Origin: Leptospira dzoumogneensis
GTDB taxonomy: Bacteria; Spirochaetota; Leptospiria; Leptospirales; Leptospiraceae
Direction of reading: 5' to 3'
Length of the DNA stretch: 64,000 nucleotides
NCBI RefSeq assembly: GCF_004770895.1
Contig: NZ_RQHS01000024.1
Location: forward strand, 1-64,000
Part shown: positions 34,852 to 44,379 of the stretch, in pieces
Layout of the letters: each line of letters starts with the position of its first letter
How positions within the stretch are numbered: the first letter of the stretch is position 1
The notes under the pieces: model-generated
Database searches by the model: none
What the model saw: the letters and a program-made list of their open reading frames with translations, nothing else
Told to the model about the DNA's origin: nothing
Translations under genes and position numbers: made by a program

Positions 34852-36492
34852 GTGGATTTTTTGCAGGGACTCAATACAAAAAACCGACATTTCTTTTTTA
34901 CGATCGCTGCACTTGGCTTTGCGGGATTCTGCATCTCCTTAGGAAGAGTGGCAGTCGATCCAATACTTGCTGATTCCTTTTATAACTCTGATTCTCTTTT
35001 TTTTTCAATAATTTACCAGGAACTTTTTCTAAAACCCGGAGCAAACTTTTTAATATCTTTGAAGGGTTTTGGCTGGACCCCTGCCTTATATTTTTTTCCC
35101 GATTTAGTGCAGTATTTTGCACTTAGAACCATTTTTTTATCACTGGAGAATGGTGCTTGGGAGCTGACCCATTTATCTTATTCTGCATTCCAATGGACTT
35201 TTCTTTTGTTTGGGATCTTATTCCTTTTGCAGAAGTTGACGAAAGAAAAAATTTCCTATGAAAAGGCGGGTTTAGTCCTATCCTTCGGCTTTTTGATCGG
35301 AATTATATTAATTTTATTTAAACAAGATCTGTTCGTATTTTTACCGGGATTTCATGGCGGGAATTTAGCCGTTCTATGCTGGGCCTGGGGATTTTTTTAC
35401 CAATGGGTAGAGAGTAATTCCAAACGGGATTTTATTTTTGCTGCCGGAACGGTGTTCTTGTTTTCCTTAAGCGATCTGCTTTTTATTCCTTATTTTCTGA
35501 TCCCTGCTTTAGGTTTACATCTTTTAGATTGGCTGCTTAAAGAAAGATCTATTCATAGGATCCAGAAAATTGCATGCGCCTACTTCCCTGTTTTTTTAGG
35601 ACTTATAGCATCCAGAGTTTTTTTTCAGATTTTGCGTAAGAATAGTTTCGTATTCTTTCCGGGAACTGCAGCACCTAAAAAGATAGGGGAGGCTGTAACG
35701 TCATGGCAATCGGAACATTTCTTTAATTCATTCTCTTATTTATATAAAGAAAATTGGATCTATCTTGTTCCGATCATTTTGCTTTTTGGCATCCTGAAAT
35801 TTTTAACTAGAAAAGAAGAAGGAGGGAATACAAATAAACCTTTATATCTTTTCTTGATTCTCGGGGTTATAGTTCCTTTCGTTTTTTTAATCTATGGATT
35901 TATTTTCGGTTTAACGGGAAGAGCGGGCATCCAAGGAATAGATAGATATTTTGGAGAGATACTTCTTGGGTTTTTGGGGATTGGAATAGTCTCTATTTTG
36001 AGAATTTCGGATATTCCGGCCGCAAAATTCGTACTGGGTGTTTTATTCTCTCTCGGGATCCTTATCGGGATCTATTCTTCCTATTCTAAAGGTTTGGGCC
36101 TCGCTCATTATCCTGCAAACGTTTCTTGTATAGACGAATTTGCGGATCAACATAATTGGAAAAGAGGAGTCGCAAGTTTTTGGTATGTAAGACCGATGAG
36201 GATCTTTTCCAAAAAAAAAATAGAGCCTGATGATTATCTTTACGATCTGATGTTATTCTATTGGCAGAATAATTTAAACTGGTTCGAAAGAGAAAATCCA
36301 CCTTATACATTTGCGATCATTGACGGTGTGGATGAAAAGATCGTGAGGCAAAAATTGGGAGAACCAATTTCTATTTCTTATTGTGATAAGATCCCCATAT
36401 ATACATTTGCAAATCCGGGAAAAAGCCTGGAATTCGTAAAAGAAAACCGAAACAAAATAGATATCTGGAAGTTTTCCACTTCCAGATATTAA
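34852..36492 (+). CDS. Polytopic membrane protein, unknown family
   Basis: A 546-residue protein with roughly ten hydrophobic helices spread over the first 430 residues. A soluble tail (about 430-546) includes W-Y-V-R-P-M-R-I-F-S-K-K and F-A-I-I-D-G-V-D-E-K-I-V. The general shape resembles GT-C-type glycosyltransferases or membrane proteins with a C-terminal periplasmic domain, but no diagnostic motif is convincing, so no function is assigned. The start is GTG 34852, in a 62-base gap divergent from the flavin/Fe-S gene. No ribosome site is strong. It is convergent with the sugar dehydrogenase gene. Confidence 0.7.
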   Translation: MDFLQGLNTKNRHFFFTIAALGFAGFCISLGRVAVDPILADSFYNSDSLFFSIIYQELFLKPGANFLISLKGFGWTPALYFFPDLVQYFALRTIFLSLENGAWELTHLSYSAFQWTFLLFGILFLLQKLTKEKISYEKAGLVLSFGFLIGIILILFKQDLFVFLPGFHGGNLAVLCWAWGFFYQWVESNSKRDFIFAAGTVFLFSLSDLLFIPYFLIPALGLHLLDWLLKERSIHRIQKIACAYFPVFLGLIASRVFFQILRKNSFVFFPGTAAPKKIGEAVTSWQSEHFFNSFSYLYKENWIYLVPIILLFGILKFLTRKEEGGNTNKPLYLFLILGVIVPFVFLIYGFIFGLTGRAGIQGIDRYFGEILLGFLGIGIVSILRISDIPAAKFVLGVLFSLGILIGIYSSYSKGLGLAHYPANVSCIDEFADQHNWKRGVASFWYVRPMRIFSKKKIEPDDYLYDLMLFYWQNNLNWFERENPPYTFAIIDGVDEKIVRQKLGEPISISYCDKIPIYTFANPGKSLEFVKENRNKIDIWKFSTSRY

Positions 36493-36502
36493 GATTTTAT
36501 AA

Positions 36503-36539
36503 TTAAAAATGATCCGGAATTATATTATTTTCCCGGATC
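36503..36539 (-). terminator. Terminator hairpin of the sugar dehydrogenase gene
   Basis: GATCCGG (36511-36517) pairs with CCGGATC (36533-36539). On the minus strand the stem is followed by ATTTTTAATTAT. The stop codon of the minus-strand gene falls within the loop, so termination begins at the gene end. Confidence 0.6.
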
Positions 36540-37781
36540 TATTCTTAGGATCTGTCCTGCTCCAAAATCCGCTATATAAACGGAACCTCTTGCGTCTTTT
36601 CCAAAACTAGAAATTAATACGGGCCATTTTCCTAAAGAGTATGCTTCTTTTACGGGACTTCCGTCTTTAGGAAGATCGATTGCCCAGATCCTCCCGGATA
36701 CAAAATCTCCGAATACATATTTGCCATGCAGGTCCGAGATCCTATCATTAGTGACTACATAACCTCCAGTGATGGAACTTCCGTCTTCTCTACCGTATTC
36801 GTAAACCGGGTCTGTTAATCCTTTTTTGTCACAGTCCGTTTTAGGTTCGAAACAATGAGTTGCTTCCATTTTGTTCCAACCGTAATTTTTTCCTGCTTCT
36901 ACTATATCAACTTCTTCGAATAGATCTTGGCCTACATCCGCGATGATCAATCTTCCAGAAGGATCGAAAGAATATCTCCATGGGTTTCTGAAACCGTAAG
37001 CGAACGTTTCCGGTTTGAATGCAGGATCTTTTAAGAAAGGATTATCTTTTGGGACCGAATATTCTTTGCCTGGATCTTTTGAGTTTACATCTATTCTCAA
37101 AACGGAACCTAAGAATGTAGAAGGGTTCTGCCCGTTACCTTTCGGATCTCCCATCCATCCCCCGTCTCCCCAGGCGATATATAACATACCGTCTTTTCCG
37201 AATGCCAATTGTCCTGCGTTATGATTTCCGTAAGGTTGTTTGACTTCCATCAAGATCCTTTCTTTGGAAAGTTTTGCTTTTTTAGGGTCCTTAGGAAGAT
37301 CTATAGTCCATTCTGAAACTCTACTAGTCTCTCCGTTCTTCTTTGCCACATAGTTAAGATAAAGAAGGGGTTTTTCCGGAAATTCAGGATGGAGCACTAC
37401 TCCCAGAAGTCCTTGTTCAGAGTCCGTGGAAATTCCATCAAGTTTTAATAATATACCTGAACTTCCGTCTTTTGGATCCAGCCATTTTAATGCTCCGGTC
37501 TTCTCCGCTACCAAGAAGATATCCGGTCCCGGGATCATCAGCAAATCTACCGGTTGTTCGAATCCTTTTCCTACCGTAGTAAGACCGATCTTTATCTTTT
37601 TTCTTTTTTCATCGTTTTGATTGAAGACTGCAACTAAGCCGGACTCTTTTCCTTCCGCTTTGTATTTTGCCATATCATCCACATTGGCTACCAGTAGACG
37701 TCGTATATCGTCGCAGGAGATGCTGAAGAATATTAAGGAAATCGCCGGAATTAGAAAGGATCTATAGAAGGAAAGTTTCAT
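36525..37781 (-). CDS. PQQ-dependent sugar dehydrogenase, lipoprotein
   Basis: A soluble-type (aldose sugar dehydrogenase/YliI-like) six-bladed beta-propeller quinoprotein. The N terminus [15 protein letters not shown] is a lipoprotein signal (C about 23), so it acts outside the inner membrane. Family blocks include [50 protein letters not shown] and [12 protein letters not shown]. The conserved H-N-A-G and G-F-R-N-P-W segments are the usual PQQ/substrate region. Synthesis of PQQ is not visible here. It lies upstream (minus strand) of a convergent terminator and is probably monocistronic. Confidence 0.9.
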   Translation of the reverse strand: MKLSFYRSFLIPAISLIFFSISCDDIRRLLVANVDDMAKYKAEGKESGLVAVFNQNDEKRKKIKIGLTTVGKGFEQPVDLLMIPGPDIFLVAEKTGALKWLDPKDGSSGILLKLDGISTDSEQGLLGVVLHPEFPEKPLLYLNYVAKKNGETSRVSEWTIDLPKDPKKAKLSKERILMEVKQPYGNHNAGQLAFGKDGMLYIAWGDGGWMGDPKGNGQNPSTFLGSVLRIDVNSKDPGKEYSVPKDNPFLKDPAFKPETFAYGFRNPWRYSFDPSGRLIIADVGQDLFEEVDIVEAGKNYGWNKMEATHCFEPKTDCDKKGLTDPVYEYGREDGSSITGGYVVTNDRISDLHGKYVFGDFVSGRIWAIDLPKDGSPVKEAYSLGKWPVLISSFGKDARGSVYIADFGAGQILRIDPGK

Positions 37782-37847
37782 GATCCGAATTCTTCCTTCG
37801 AATCAGTTTAAATCCAGCTTTTTTCACAGGAAGGGAATAAAGAACAT

Positions 37848-37920
<73 letters not shown>

Positions 37921-38003
37921 TTGTTTCAGGGATGAGTGGAAACTTTCACGGTTTAGAAGTTTGTCGGAAGTCCGACTATCCACTCTATCTAAACCGTTTT
38001 ACC

Positions 38004-38090
<87 letters not shown>

Positions 38091-38181
38091 ATTTTTATTC
38101 GAGATTCTCTGGCAAGGGATTTTTAGAATAACAGACAGGTTTTGCATTTACGGATTTTAAGATTCACCTTAGATTTGCCGC

Positions 38182-40512
38182 GTGAGATTCGGAAAAACAA
38201 CCTTCTTTGCCCTCCTAATCTCTTCTTTTCTTTTTCAATGCGGTCTTGTCGGATCGGGTTCGGAACATTCTTCCGCGAAGAATGGAATTCTGGATTTAAG
38301 TGAACATTCTTTTCAAGACGGTAAGATCATTCCTTTGGATGGAGAATGGGAATTTTATTGGGAAGAATTTATTTCTCCAGGTGACTTCTCCGATCCAAAA
38401 TTTAAATCCCGAAAAAAGTTCGTAACCGTTCCTTCCGTTTGGTCGGAAGAATTTTCTAAAGATCCGAATTCTGCAGGTCATGGGTTCGCCACCTATCGAC
38501 TTAAGTTGAAATTAGGAGAGAGAAAACAAACATTAGCTCTCAAGATCCCGGACTTAGGAACTTCTTATATACTTTATGCAAACGGAAAGAAGGTAGCAAG
38601 TGTTGGATCTATCGGAAAGTCCAAATCGGATGCGAGAGCAAAATACGAGTTAAAAATTTCTCTAATTCCGGATTCTGAAAATCTGGAGTTGGTATTTCAT
38701 GTTTCCAATTTTCAAAACAGATGGGGAGGAGTTTGGAATTCCATTCAGTTAGGAGAATGGGAAAATATTCTGCAGGATGTAAGGAAACGCCGGGACCTGG
38801 AATGGGCCTTGGTTCTCATTGCGGCCACAATGTCTTTTTATAATGTATTCTTTTATTTTTTCAGAAGGAACGAATCAGCCCATTTATTATTCGCGTTCCA
38901 TTGTTTTCTGATCATGATCCGTTCTTTGACAAATGGTGATTCCAGGCTTGCCTACGAATTTTTGCAGGAAATTTCCTGGGAACTTCCGAATCGTTTGGAA
39001 TATATCAGCGTATATGCTTCCGGACCGACCTTGTATGCGTTCTTATATAGATACTGTAAAACCGATTTCTGGAAAAGATTCGGCCAATATATATGTATTC
39101 CTTATTATATCGGGGTATTTATCGTATTATTTTTTCCGAATGCATATTATACGCTTACGCTTCTCCCGATCGCATTGTATATGCCTTTAGTCACGATGCC
39201 TATGTGGTTCGTTTTGCTTGTAAACGGTTTGAAAAGAAAGATAGAAGGAGGACCCATCCTATTCGCGGGCTATGTAGCGATCAGCTTATGTACTTTAAAT
39301 GATATTATGCTCTTTTTCGGATTTTGGAAAAGTATCTATCTCATTCAATATGGAGAAGTTGCACTGATACTCGGATATTCCATTTTAATATCTAAAATTT
39401 TCTCAGAGGCATTCAAACGTTCGGATCTATTGGGGACTAAAATGAAATCTCTGGTGTTCTCTACCAGGGAGATCATGCAGTCTTCTTCTTATGATAAGGC
39501 TGCGGACACCGCTTTGAAGATGCTTCATGAAAATGGAAAAGAACAAACGGTCTATGTATATTTAGAAGAACCGAATTCTTCCGTTTGGAAAAGATACTCT
39601 ATCTCTTCCTGGGGAGATTTGGAAACTGTAGAAGTTTATAAGTATGATGTGCAGGATCTTCTGGGCTTGGAACCTTCTTCGCTTGCCGAACCATTGGTCC
39701 ATAATAATAGACTGATCGTTTCGGCTCAAGATGAACAACTTTACAAATTGATCTTCGATCTTCCTTTAGAAGGATATTCGGATGATTCTCAAGTGGACTG
39801 GGTGAGGGGGATCGCGGACGCACTTGCGTTCTCGGTGCGTAATATTGCGAGGCAAGATAGAGAGAAGCTTGCCATCATAGGAGAACTTTCCGCAGAGATC
39901 GTTCATGATCTAGGGCATCCAATTGCGATGATCCGTCAAAATCTGAAAAATATAGGATCTCAAAAAGGCAAATCAAAAACAGGTCTTCTTTTTCAAGCGG
40001 AGAAGGAAGTGGACGCACTGACGAATCTTACTCTAGATATATTAGATTTTTCTAAAAATAGGATCATTTTGGATCTACAGAATGTGGATATAAAAACCTA
40101 TTTTAAGGAAATTCTCGAGGACCTCGGAACTTTCTTCCAATCCACTAAAATGAAACTGATCTCTAAGATAAATGCAAAGGGAAATATTCGTCTGGACCCG
40201 CTTCGTATCCGCAGGTTGATCTTTAATTTGGCGAAAAACGCGGCAGAGGCAACCGATGAAAAAGGGACCTTTTCTATTCGGATAGAAAAAGAGGAGAATG
40301 TAGTTTATCTGATCTTCGAAGATGATGGAGAAGGTTTTAGTAAGGATATGGAAAAATATATTTTCGATTCAGGATTCGGAAGTAAAAAACCTTACGGAAC
40401 GGGACTTGGACTTTCTATCATTCGTAAAATTGTATCCGCTCATGGAGGAGAGATACTTGTTTCTTCGGAAGAAGGGAAGGGAACCAGATTTACGATACTT
40501 CTTCGTTCTTAG
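38182..40512 (+). CDS. 7TMR-DISM sensor histidine kinase
   Basis: A 776-residue membrane kinase starting at GTG 38182. The N terminus has a lipoprotein-like signal (L-I-S-S-F-L-F-Q-C), then a beta-rich periplasmic domain (about 25-185, D-G-E-W-E-F-Y-W and V-P-S-V-W) typical of 7TMR-DISMED2. Seven transmembrane helices follow (about 205-405). The kinase core has the H-box E-I-V-H575-D-L-G-H-P-I, an N-box with N-L-A-K-N-A-A-E-A, and G1/G2 loops D-D-G-E-G and G-T-G-L-G-L-S. It ends 4 bases overlapping a convergent NarL-type response regulator gene, a likely partner. The DISMED2 class often binds carbohydrates, but its ligand is unknown. Confidence 0.9.
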   Translation: MRFGKTTFFALLISSFLFQCGLVGSGSEHSSAKNGILDLSEHSFQDGKIIPLDGEWEFYWEEFISPGDFSDPKFKSRKKFVTVPSVWSEEFSKDPNSAGHGFATYRLKLKLGERKQTLALKIPDLGTSYILYANGKKVASVGSIGKSKSDARAKYELKISLIPDSENLELVFHVSNFQNRWGGVWNSIQLGEWENILQDVRKRRDLEWALVLIAATMSFYNVFFYFFRRNESAHLLFAFHCFLIMIRSLTNGDSRLAYEFLQEISWELPNRLEYISVYASGPTLYAFLYRYCKTDFWKRFGQYICIPYYIGVFIVLFFPNAYYTLTLLPIALYMPLVTMPMWFVLLVNGLKRKIEGGPILFAGYVAISLCTLNDIMLFFGFWKSIYLIQYGEVALILGYSILISKIFSEAFKRSDLLGTKMKSLVFSTREIMQSSSYDKAADTALKMLHENGKEQTVYVYLEEPNSSVWKRYSISSWGDLETVEVYKYDVQDLLGLEPSSLAEPLVHNNRLIVSAQDEQLYKLIFDLPLEGYSDDSQVDWVRGIADALAFSVRNIARQDREKLAIIGELSAEIVHDLGHPIAMIRQNLKNIGSQKGKSKTGLLFQAEKEVDALTNLTLDILDFSKNRIILDLQNVDIKTYFKEILEDLGTFFQSTKMKLISKINAKGNIRLDPLRIRRLIFNLAKNAAEATDEKGTFSIRIEKEENVVYLIFEDDGEGFSKDMEKYIFDSGFGSKKPYGTGLGLSIIRKIVSAHGGEILVSSEEGKGTRFTILLRS

Positions 40513-41162
40513 TTCGGATCTAAGGACTTGAGCTGGACTAATATCCTGGTCAATTCTACCATATTATCCACTTCTAATTTTTTGAAAATGGATGCTCTAT
40601 GTGCCTCCACTGTTCTAACGCTCAGTTTTAATTCTTCTGCGATCTCTCTATTTAATTTTCCCTTGGATAGAAAGTTCAAGATCTGGCTTTCTCTTTTGGT
40701 GAGCTTTTTGACGATCTCCGCAATATCTCGAATATGTTTCTCGTCATAACTGAAGTTTGCGATCTCTCCGGGGAAAACTTTGCCCCTATTTAATACTTTT
40801 TTAATGGAAGCCATAATGGATTCCATGGAGTCGCTTTTTAGAATGTACCCGTCCGCGCCCGCGGAGATCGCATCCTGCAGATAGGACCAATCCCTATGCA
40901 TCGTTAAAAATACGATTTTTATTTCCGGGAATTTTTTACGAATAGAATCCAGCTCTTTGATCCCGTTCTCGTCCTGGAGAGAAACATCACAGATCAGAAG
41001 GTCCGGTCTAGTGAAGCTCATCATTTTGGTGCCTTCTTTTATGGAAGAAGCAGAACCGCAATATTCATAATCTCCGGAAGCTTTGATCTCGGATTCCAGT
41101 CCGGAGCGAACGATCGGATGATCGTCTATCAAAAATATTTTAGGACGGGTTCGGACGGACAT
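40509..41162 (-). CDS. NarL/FixJ-family response regulator
   Basis: A 217-residue two-domain regulator. The receiver shows D13-D14 in L-I-D-D-H-P, the phosphorylation site D59 in L-L-I-C-D-V-S-L-Q-D, then F-L-T-M-H-R-D and G-Y-I-L-K-S. The C-terminal LuxR-type HTH has L-T-K-R-E-S-Q-I-L-N-F-L and E-I-A-E-E-L-K-L-S-V-R-T-V-E-A-H-R. The start at 41162 (M-S-V-R-T-R-P-K-I-F) is preferred over a TTG 36 bases upstream. The gene is convergent with, and overlaps by 4 bases, the 7TMR-DISM kinase, so they are probably cognate partners but cannot be in one transcript. Confidence 0.92.
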   Translation of the reverse strand: MSVRTRPKIFLIDDHPIVRSGLESEIKASGDYEYCGSASSIKEGTKMMSFTRPDLLICDVSLQDENGIKELDSIRKKFPEIKIVFLTMHRDWSYLQDAISAGADGYILKSDSMESIMASIKKVLNRGKVFPGEIANFSYDEKHIRDIAEIVKKLTKRESQILNFLSKGKLNREIAEELKLSVRTVEAHRASIFKKLEVDNMVELTRILVQLKSLDPN

Positions 41163-41253
41163 TTTCTCGGATTTTGTAGAATATAGCACCGATGGCAATC
41201 CTTAAAATTTTCCGAACCCGCGGAAATATTATGAAATTATGAAGGACTTCTTT

Positions 41254-42240
41254 TTAGTTAAACTCGTAGATTGCTTCGTATTCGTTGTAAGACCCGTAAC
41301 CCGGCTGGGTGCAAGTTGTCTCCGCATACCAAGGATCGAAACCGCCAAACCCAGTTCCGCTGGTATAATAACTTCTGGTCGTAATTCCGCCGTCCGTTGG
41401 GTAAGTGCATCTTCCGCTGCGAGTAAATGTGCCTCCGTTTAAGCCGTTACAATCATTTGAAGCCCCTACGTATACGGTTCCGCCTGCCAAGGTATCATAA
41501 CATCTGGCGTAGTCCATTTGGTTAGAAACAAAAGTCGCCTGGATTTGACCGTTTGCGATATTCGTTCTGAAACTTGCAGGAAATACACCGCTGGAATATT
41601 TAACTTCTATAATATAAGTTCCGCTGGTAAGATTCGTTTTTTTAAATTGAGCTCCTACTTTCTCGTTTTCTACGATTGTGGTTTTGGAGCCGGTCGGGCT
41701 GCTATAATAATACAAATTTAGATTAGCTCCTAGATATCCGAAGATATTAAAAAGAACGTCTCCTGTGCTTCCTAATGTAATTCTGAGATAACTGTTTTGA
41801 TCGGCAGCACTTACGAGTCTGCCGTAACTATTCGGTGCTCCCAGGGTAATATCTATAATTGGTCTGTATCTTACGGTTTTAGATAGGAATGGATTTCCAT
41901 TTTTGGTGATCACCATAGGAAGAGTGGTGTTCTCGGTAATCCCTGAAATAGTAGGCATTATAAATTCTAAACTTCCATCTCCGGGAAGATTGATCCCGGT
42001 GGCGGATTGCCCTCCGATCGTAATGGTATAATCTCCGGCAACGCCCGTGAAATTATTTGTAGTAAGAGTATTGTCCGAGCCAGGAAAACCTTTTTCAAAT
42101 ACGATATCCGCAACAGGAAGGCTATTGAGTACGACCAAATACATTAATGGATCGGTACTGTTATTGTCTTTTGAACAGCCAACCAGTCCGATCGTGTAGA
42201 ATAGAAGAATATAGATCCAAGTTTTTCGATTGAGGTTCAT
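41254..42240 (-). CDS. Hypothetical lipoprotein, beta-sandwich type
   Basis: A 328-residue protein with a lipoprotein signal ending G-L-V-G-C22. The mature part is beta-rich and threonine/serine/glycine-rich. A first segment (about 40-130, including F-T-G-V-A-G-D-Y-T-I-T-I-G) resembles an IPT/TIG-like or other Ig-like fold. A second (about 145-235, S-G-T-Y-I-I-E-V-K-Y) looks like a PPC-type domain. A cysteine-bearing tail with C-Y-D-T-L and S-G-R-C-T-Y-P follows. No enzyme motif is visible. Related-looking lipoproteins at 26350-26913 suggest a family of exported beta-sandwich proteins. Surface location is inferred. Confidence 0.75.
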   Translation of the reverse strand: MNLNRKTWIYILLFYTIGLVGCSKDNNSTDPLMYLVVLNSLPVADIVFEKGFPGSDNTLTTNNFTGVAGDYTITIGGQSATGINLPGDGSLEFIMPTISGITENTTLPMVITKNGNPFLSKTVRYRPIIDITLGAPNSYGRLVSAADQNSYLRITLGSTGDVLFNIFGYLGANLNLYYYSSPTGSKTTIVENEKVGAQFKKTNLTSGTYIIEVKYSSGVFPASFRTNIANGQIQATFVSNQMDYARCYDTLAGGTVYVGASNDCNGLNGGTFTRSGRCTYPTDGGITTRSYYTSGTGFGGFDPWYAETTCTQPGYGSYNEYEAIYEFN

Positions 42241-42382
42241 GATTTCCTTGCCTTTTTGTAGGAAAATTATGACCCCTAAGTAAATAAATTTCTATTCGTA
42301 GGATTACTAGATTGGAGCAGTTTTATAGGTAGAAGCCGAAGAAAGATGGTCAAGCGCTTTTGAGAAGTATGAAAAATCGCGC

Positions 42383-43579
42383 TTACTTATTTCTTTTAAA
42401 ACTGATCCCTTTATTTCCAAGTACAGTCAGCCAGAAGTTGGAATCTCGGATAATAAAATGATACACTAAAAAAGTTACAGCATAAACGAAGAAGATATGA
42501 AGTGAAAATTTTATCCAAATAGAAAGACCTGTGCTCACTACCAAAAATCCGATCCCAAGGGAAATAGGATGATGGATCAGATAAACCGGCAGACTGGATT
42601 CTCTTAAGTAAGAACTAAATTTTCCTGCTTTGTTGAAGAACAGTTGGAAAAGCCGGATGAAAAATGCGATCCAGATCCACCCGCCCAAACACTTTAGAAA
42701 AATATGAAGTATTCTGTTTGTGTAGCCGGTATATCCGAAATAAGACCAGTATGGATCGATTGTGCTGATCCAATAGAATGCTCCAAAAAATGCGAGAGCT
42801 AAAAATCCGAGTAGAATGATCTCGAGACGATCCGTTTTTCCTTTTAGGATCGTACTTTCTTTTCCGATCAAAAAGCTTCCGAATAAGAAAAAGCTGAAAT
42901 CATATATGAACTGCACCGGCTCTATGTTCAGATATTTATCATCTTTTAGGAAAAAGTAATTAATTCCGCAGGTCCAGATAGTACACCAAATACCTGCGAT
43001 CAATAATGTTTCCCATTTTATGCTGGATCTATTTTCGGATACTTCTTCTCCGTATCTGGAAGAAGGGAGTATGAATGTGCCGATCCTATAGACTAATGGG
43101 CGGATGCCCAGATACAAGAATGTATATAATGCTAAATATAATATGAACCAAAGATGAGAAGGGGCCGGATTCTTTAGTAAAAATTCTTCCCATAAAAAAA
43201 TGAAATAATTTCCTTGGTAACCTTCTTGTAATGCTTTTACATAATATTGCATCGGTGCAAATAATATGACCCCAGGGATCAAAGGAAGAATGATCCTTAA
43301 TGCTCTTAACTTTAAGAATTCTTTTAATGTCTTGGAAAGATAGATCCTTTCCGTAAAATAACCGGAAAGTACAAAGAACATAGGCATTCTGAAAAGATGC
43401 ACCCATTCTCCGAAAACATCGAAAGCTATGGATCTATCATTATTTCTTAATGGATACATTATGATCGCGGCATATACGATCGCCACATGGAATGCTAATC
43501 CTAATAATAATGCGAAGGATCTGAGATTGTCTAAATAATCCAGCCTGCTTTGTTTGGCCGGTGAGGTTTGTTCAGCCAA
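42383..43579 (-). CDS. Acyltransferase-3 family membrane protein
   Basis: An integral-membrane acyltransferase (PF01757) of 398 residues with about ten hydrophobic segments. The family-defining first block R-L-D-Y-L-D-N-L-R-S-F-A-L-L-L-G-L-A-F-H (H about 31) is intact, as are F-R-M-P-M-F-F-V-L-S-G-Y-F (about 86-98) and H-L-W-F-I-L-Y. Such enzymes add O-acyl groups to polysaccharides, lipids or peptidoglycan; OpgC-like glucan modification is one option. It follows the cyclic-nucleotide-binding regulator by 3 bases and is probably co-transcribed with it. Confidence 0.87.
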   Translation of the reverse strand: MAEQTSPAKQSRLDYLDNLRSFALLLGLAFHVAIVYAAIIMYPLRNNDRSIAFDVFGEWVHLFRMPMFFVLSGYFTERIYLSKTLKEFLKLRALRIILPLIPGVILFAPMQYYVKALQEGYQGNYFIFLWEEFLLKNPAPSHLWFILYLALYTFLYLGIRPLVYRIGTFILPSSRYGEEVSENRSSIKWETLLIAGIWCTIWTCGINYFFLKDDKYLNIEPVQFIYDFSFFLFGSFLIGKESTILKGKTDRLEIILLGFLALAFFGAFYWISTIDPYWSYFGYTGYTNRILHIFLKCLGGWIWIAFFIRLFQLFFNKAGKFSSYLRESSLPVYLIHHPISLGIGFLVVSTGLSIWIKFSLHIFFVYAVTFLVYHFIIRDSNFWLTVLGNKGISFKRNK

Positions 43580-43582
43580 GAA

Positions 43583-44215
43583 TTACTGGTCCAATGTGTA
43601 TTTAAAAAACGTTTCCCGTATCAATATATGGCTGGGATCGTTTTTAGGTTGTTCGACCATCTTATCTTTTACCAAAAGATTGATCGCGGATACCAGATCC
43701 GCATGTTCTAATCCGACTCTTAAGATGGCCCATTTCATAAATGCCGCCAAATGTACTTTGTATTGTCCGTCTTCCTGCTCTCCTCTCGTTTGTGCGAAAG
43801 TGATGAGCGCAGAAGTTACAATATTCTTTCTGTCTCCTTTTAAAAGACTCGCTATGGTTTGGTTGGTCTCTCTTAATCTGGAAGAAAGCATTTTTACCAT
43901 CTTTAAAGAGAAAGAAGGGTTTGTCTGGATTAGGTTATAGAACACGCTCTCGGTGATCGCGAATAATAATACGTCGGTTTTTGCGATGGCTCTTGCACTT
44001 CTGGGTTTGCGATCCACCAGTGCCATCTCTCCGAACATATCCCCTTCTTTCAGTTCTATAAGAAGTTTGAATGCTTCTTTTACTTTTTTATGGATCCCCA
44101 CTTTTCCGGAAAGGATCAGATACATTTGATCTGCAGGTTCGTTCTCATCGAAAATAACAGCGGATTCCTTAAAGCGGAGACCGTGTTTGTTTACCATATC
44201 TTCGGAGATCTTCAT
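43583..44215 (-). CDS. Cyclic nucleotide-binding domain regulator (Crp-like)
   Basis: Residues 10-125 form a cNMP-binding beta-roll ([40 protein letters not shown]). G-E-M-A-L plus R-S-A-R provides the phosphate cassette, so cAMP or cGMP binding is plausible. The C-terminal 75 residues are helical but lack a strong Crp helix-turn-helix (the part [14 protein letters not shown] might be winged). It is therefore either a degenerate Crp/Fnr regulator or a stand-alone cNMP effector. It is translated just upstream of the acyltransferase gene. Confidence 0.82.
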   Translation of the reverse strand: MKISEDMVNKHGLRFKESAVIFDENEPADQMYLILSGKVGIHKKVKEAFKLLIELKEGDMFGEMALVDRKPRSARAIAKTDVLLFAITESVFYNLIQTNPSFSLKMVKMLSSRLRETNQTIASLLKGDRKNIVTSALITFAQTRGEQEDGQYKVHLAAFMKWAILRVGLEHADLVSAINLLVKDKMVEQPKNDPSHILIRETFFKYTLDQ

Positions 44216-44368
44216 GCTAAAACGGACTGGAAAAGTTTTCAGTCCTCATGTACGATATCGGCGATTGGTTGGGAGCCGCAATCAATTATTCTGGTAAGAA
44301 GGCGGGAACCTCAGAATTTTACGTTGACTGCCCGACCTTCGTAAGTAGCGTCTCATTCGTTTTCCCTA

Positions 44369-44376
44369 AGGAGGGA
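44369..44376 (+). promoter_or_regulatory. Ribosome-binding site fixing the start of the SMP-30-like gene
   Basis: AAGGAGGG is a near-perfect Shine-Dalgarno sequence ending 3 bases before GTG 44380. It overrides the longer open frame that begins at 44248 and moves the start 44 codons downstream, right before the membrane anchor. Confidence 0.85.
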
Positions 44377-44379
44377 ATC

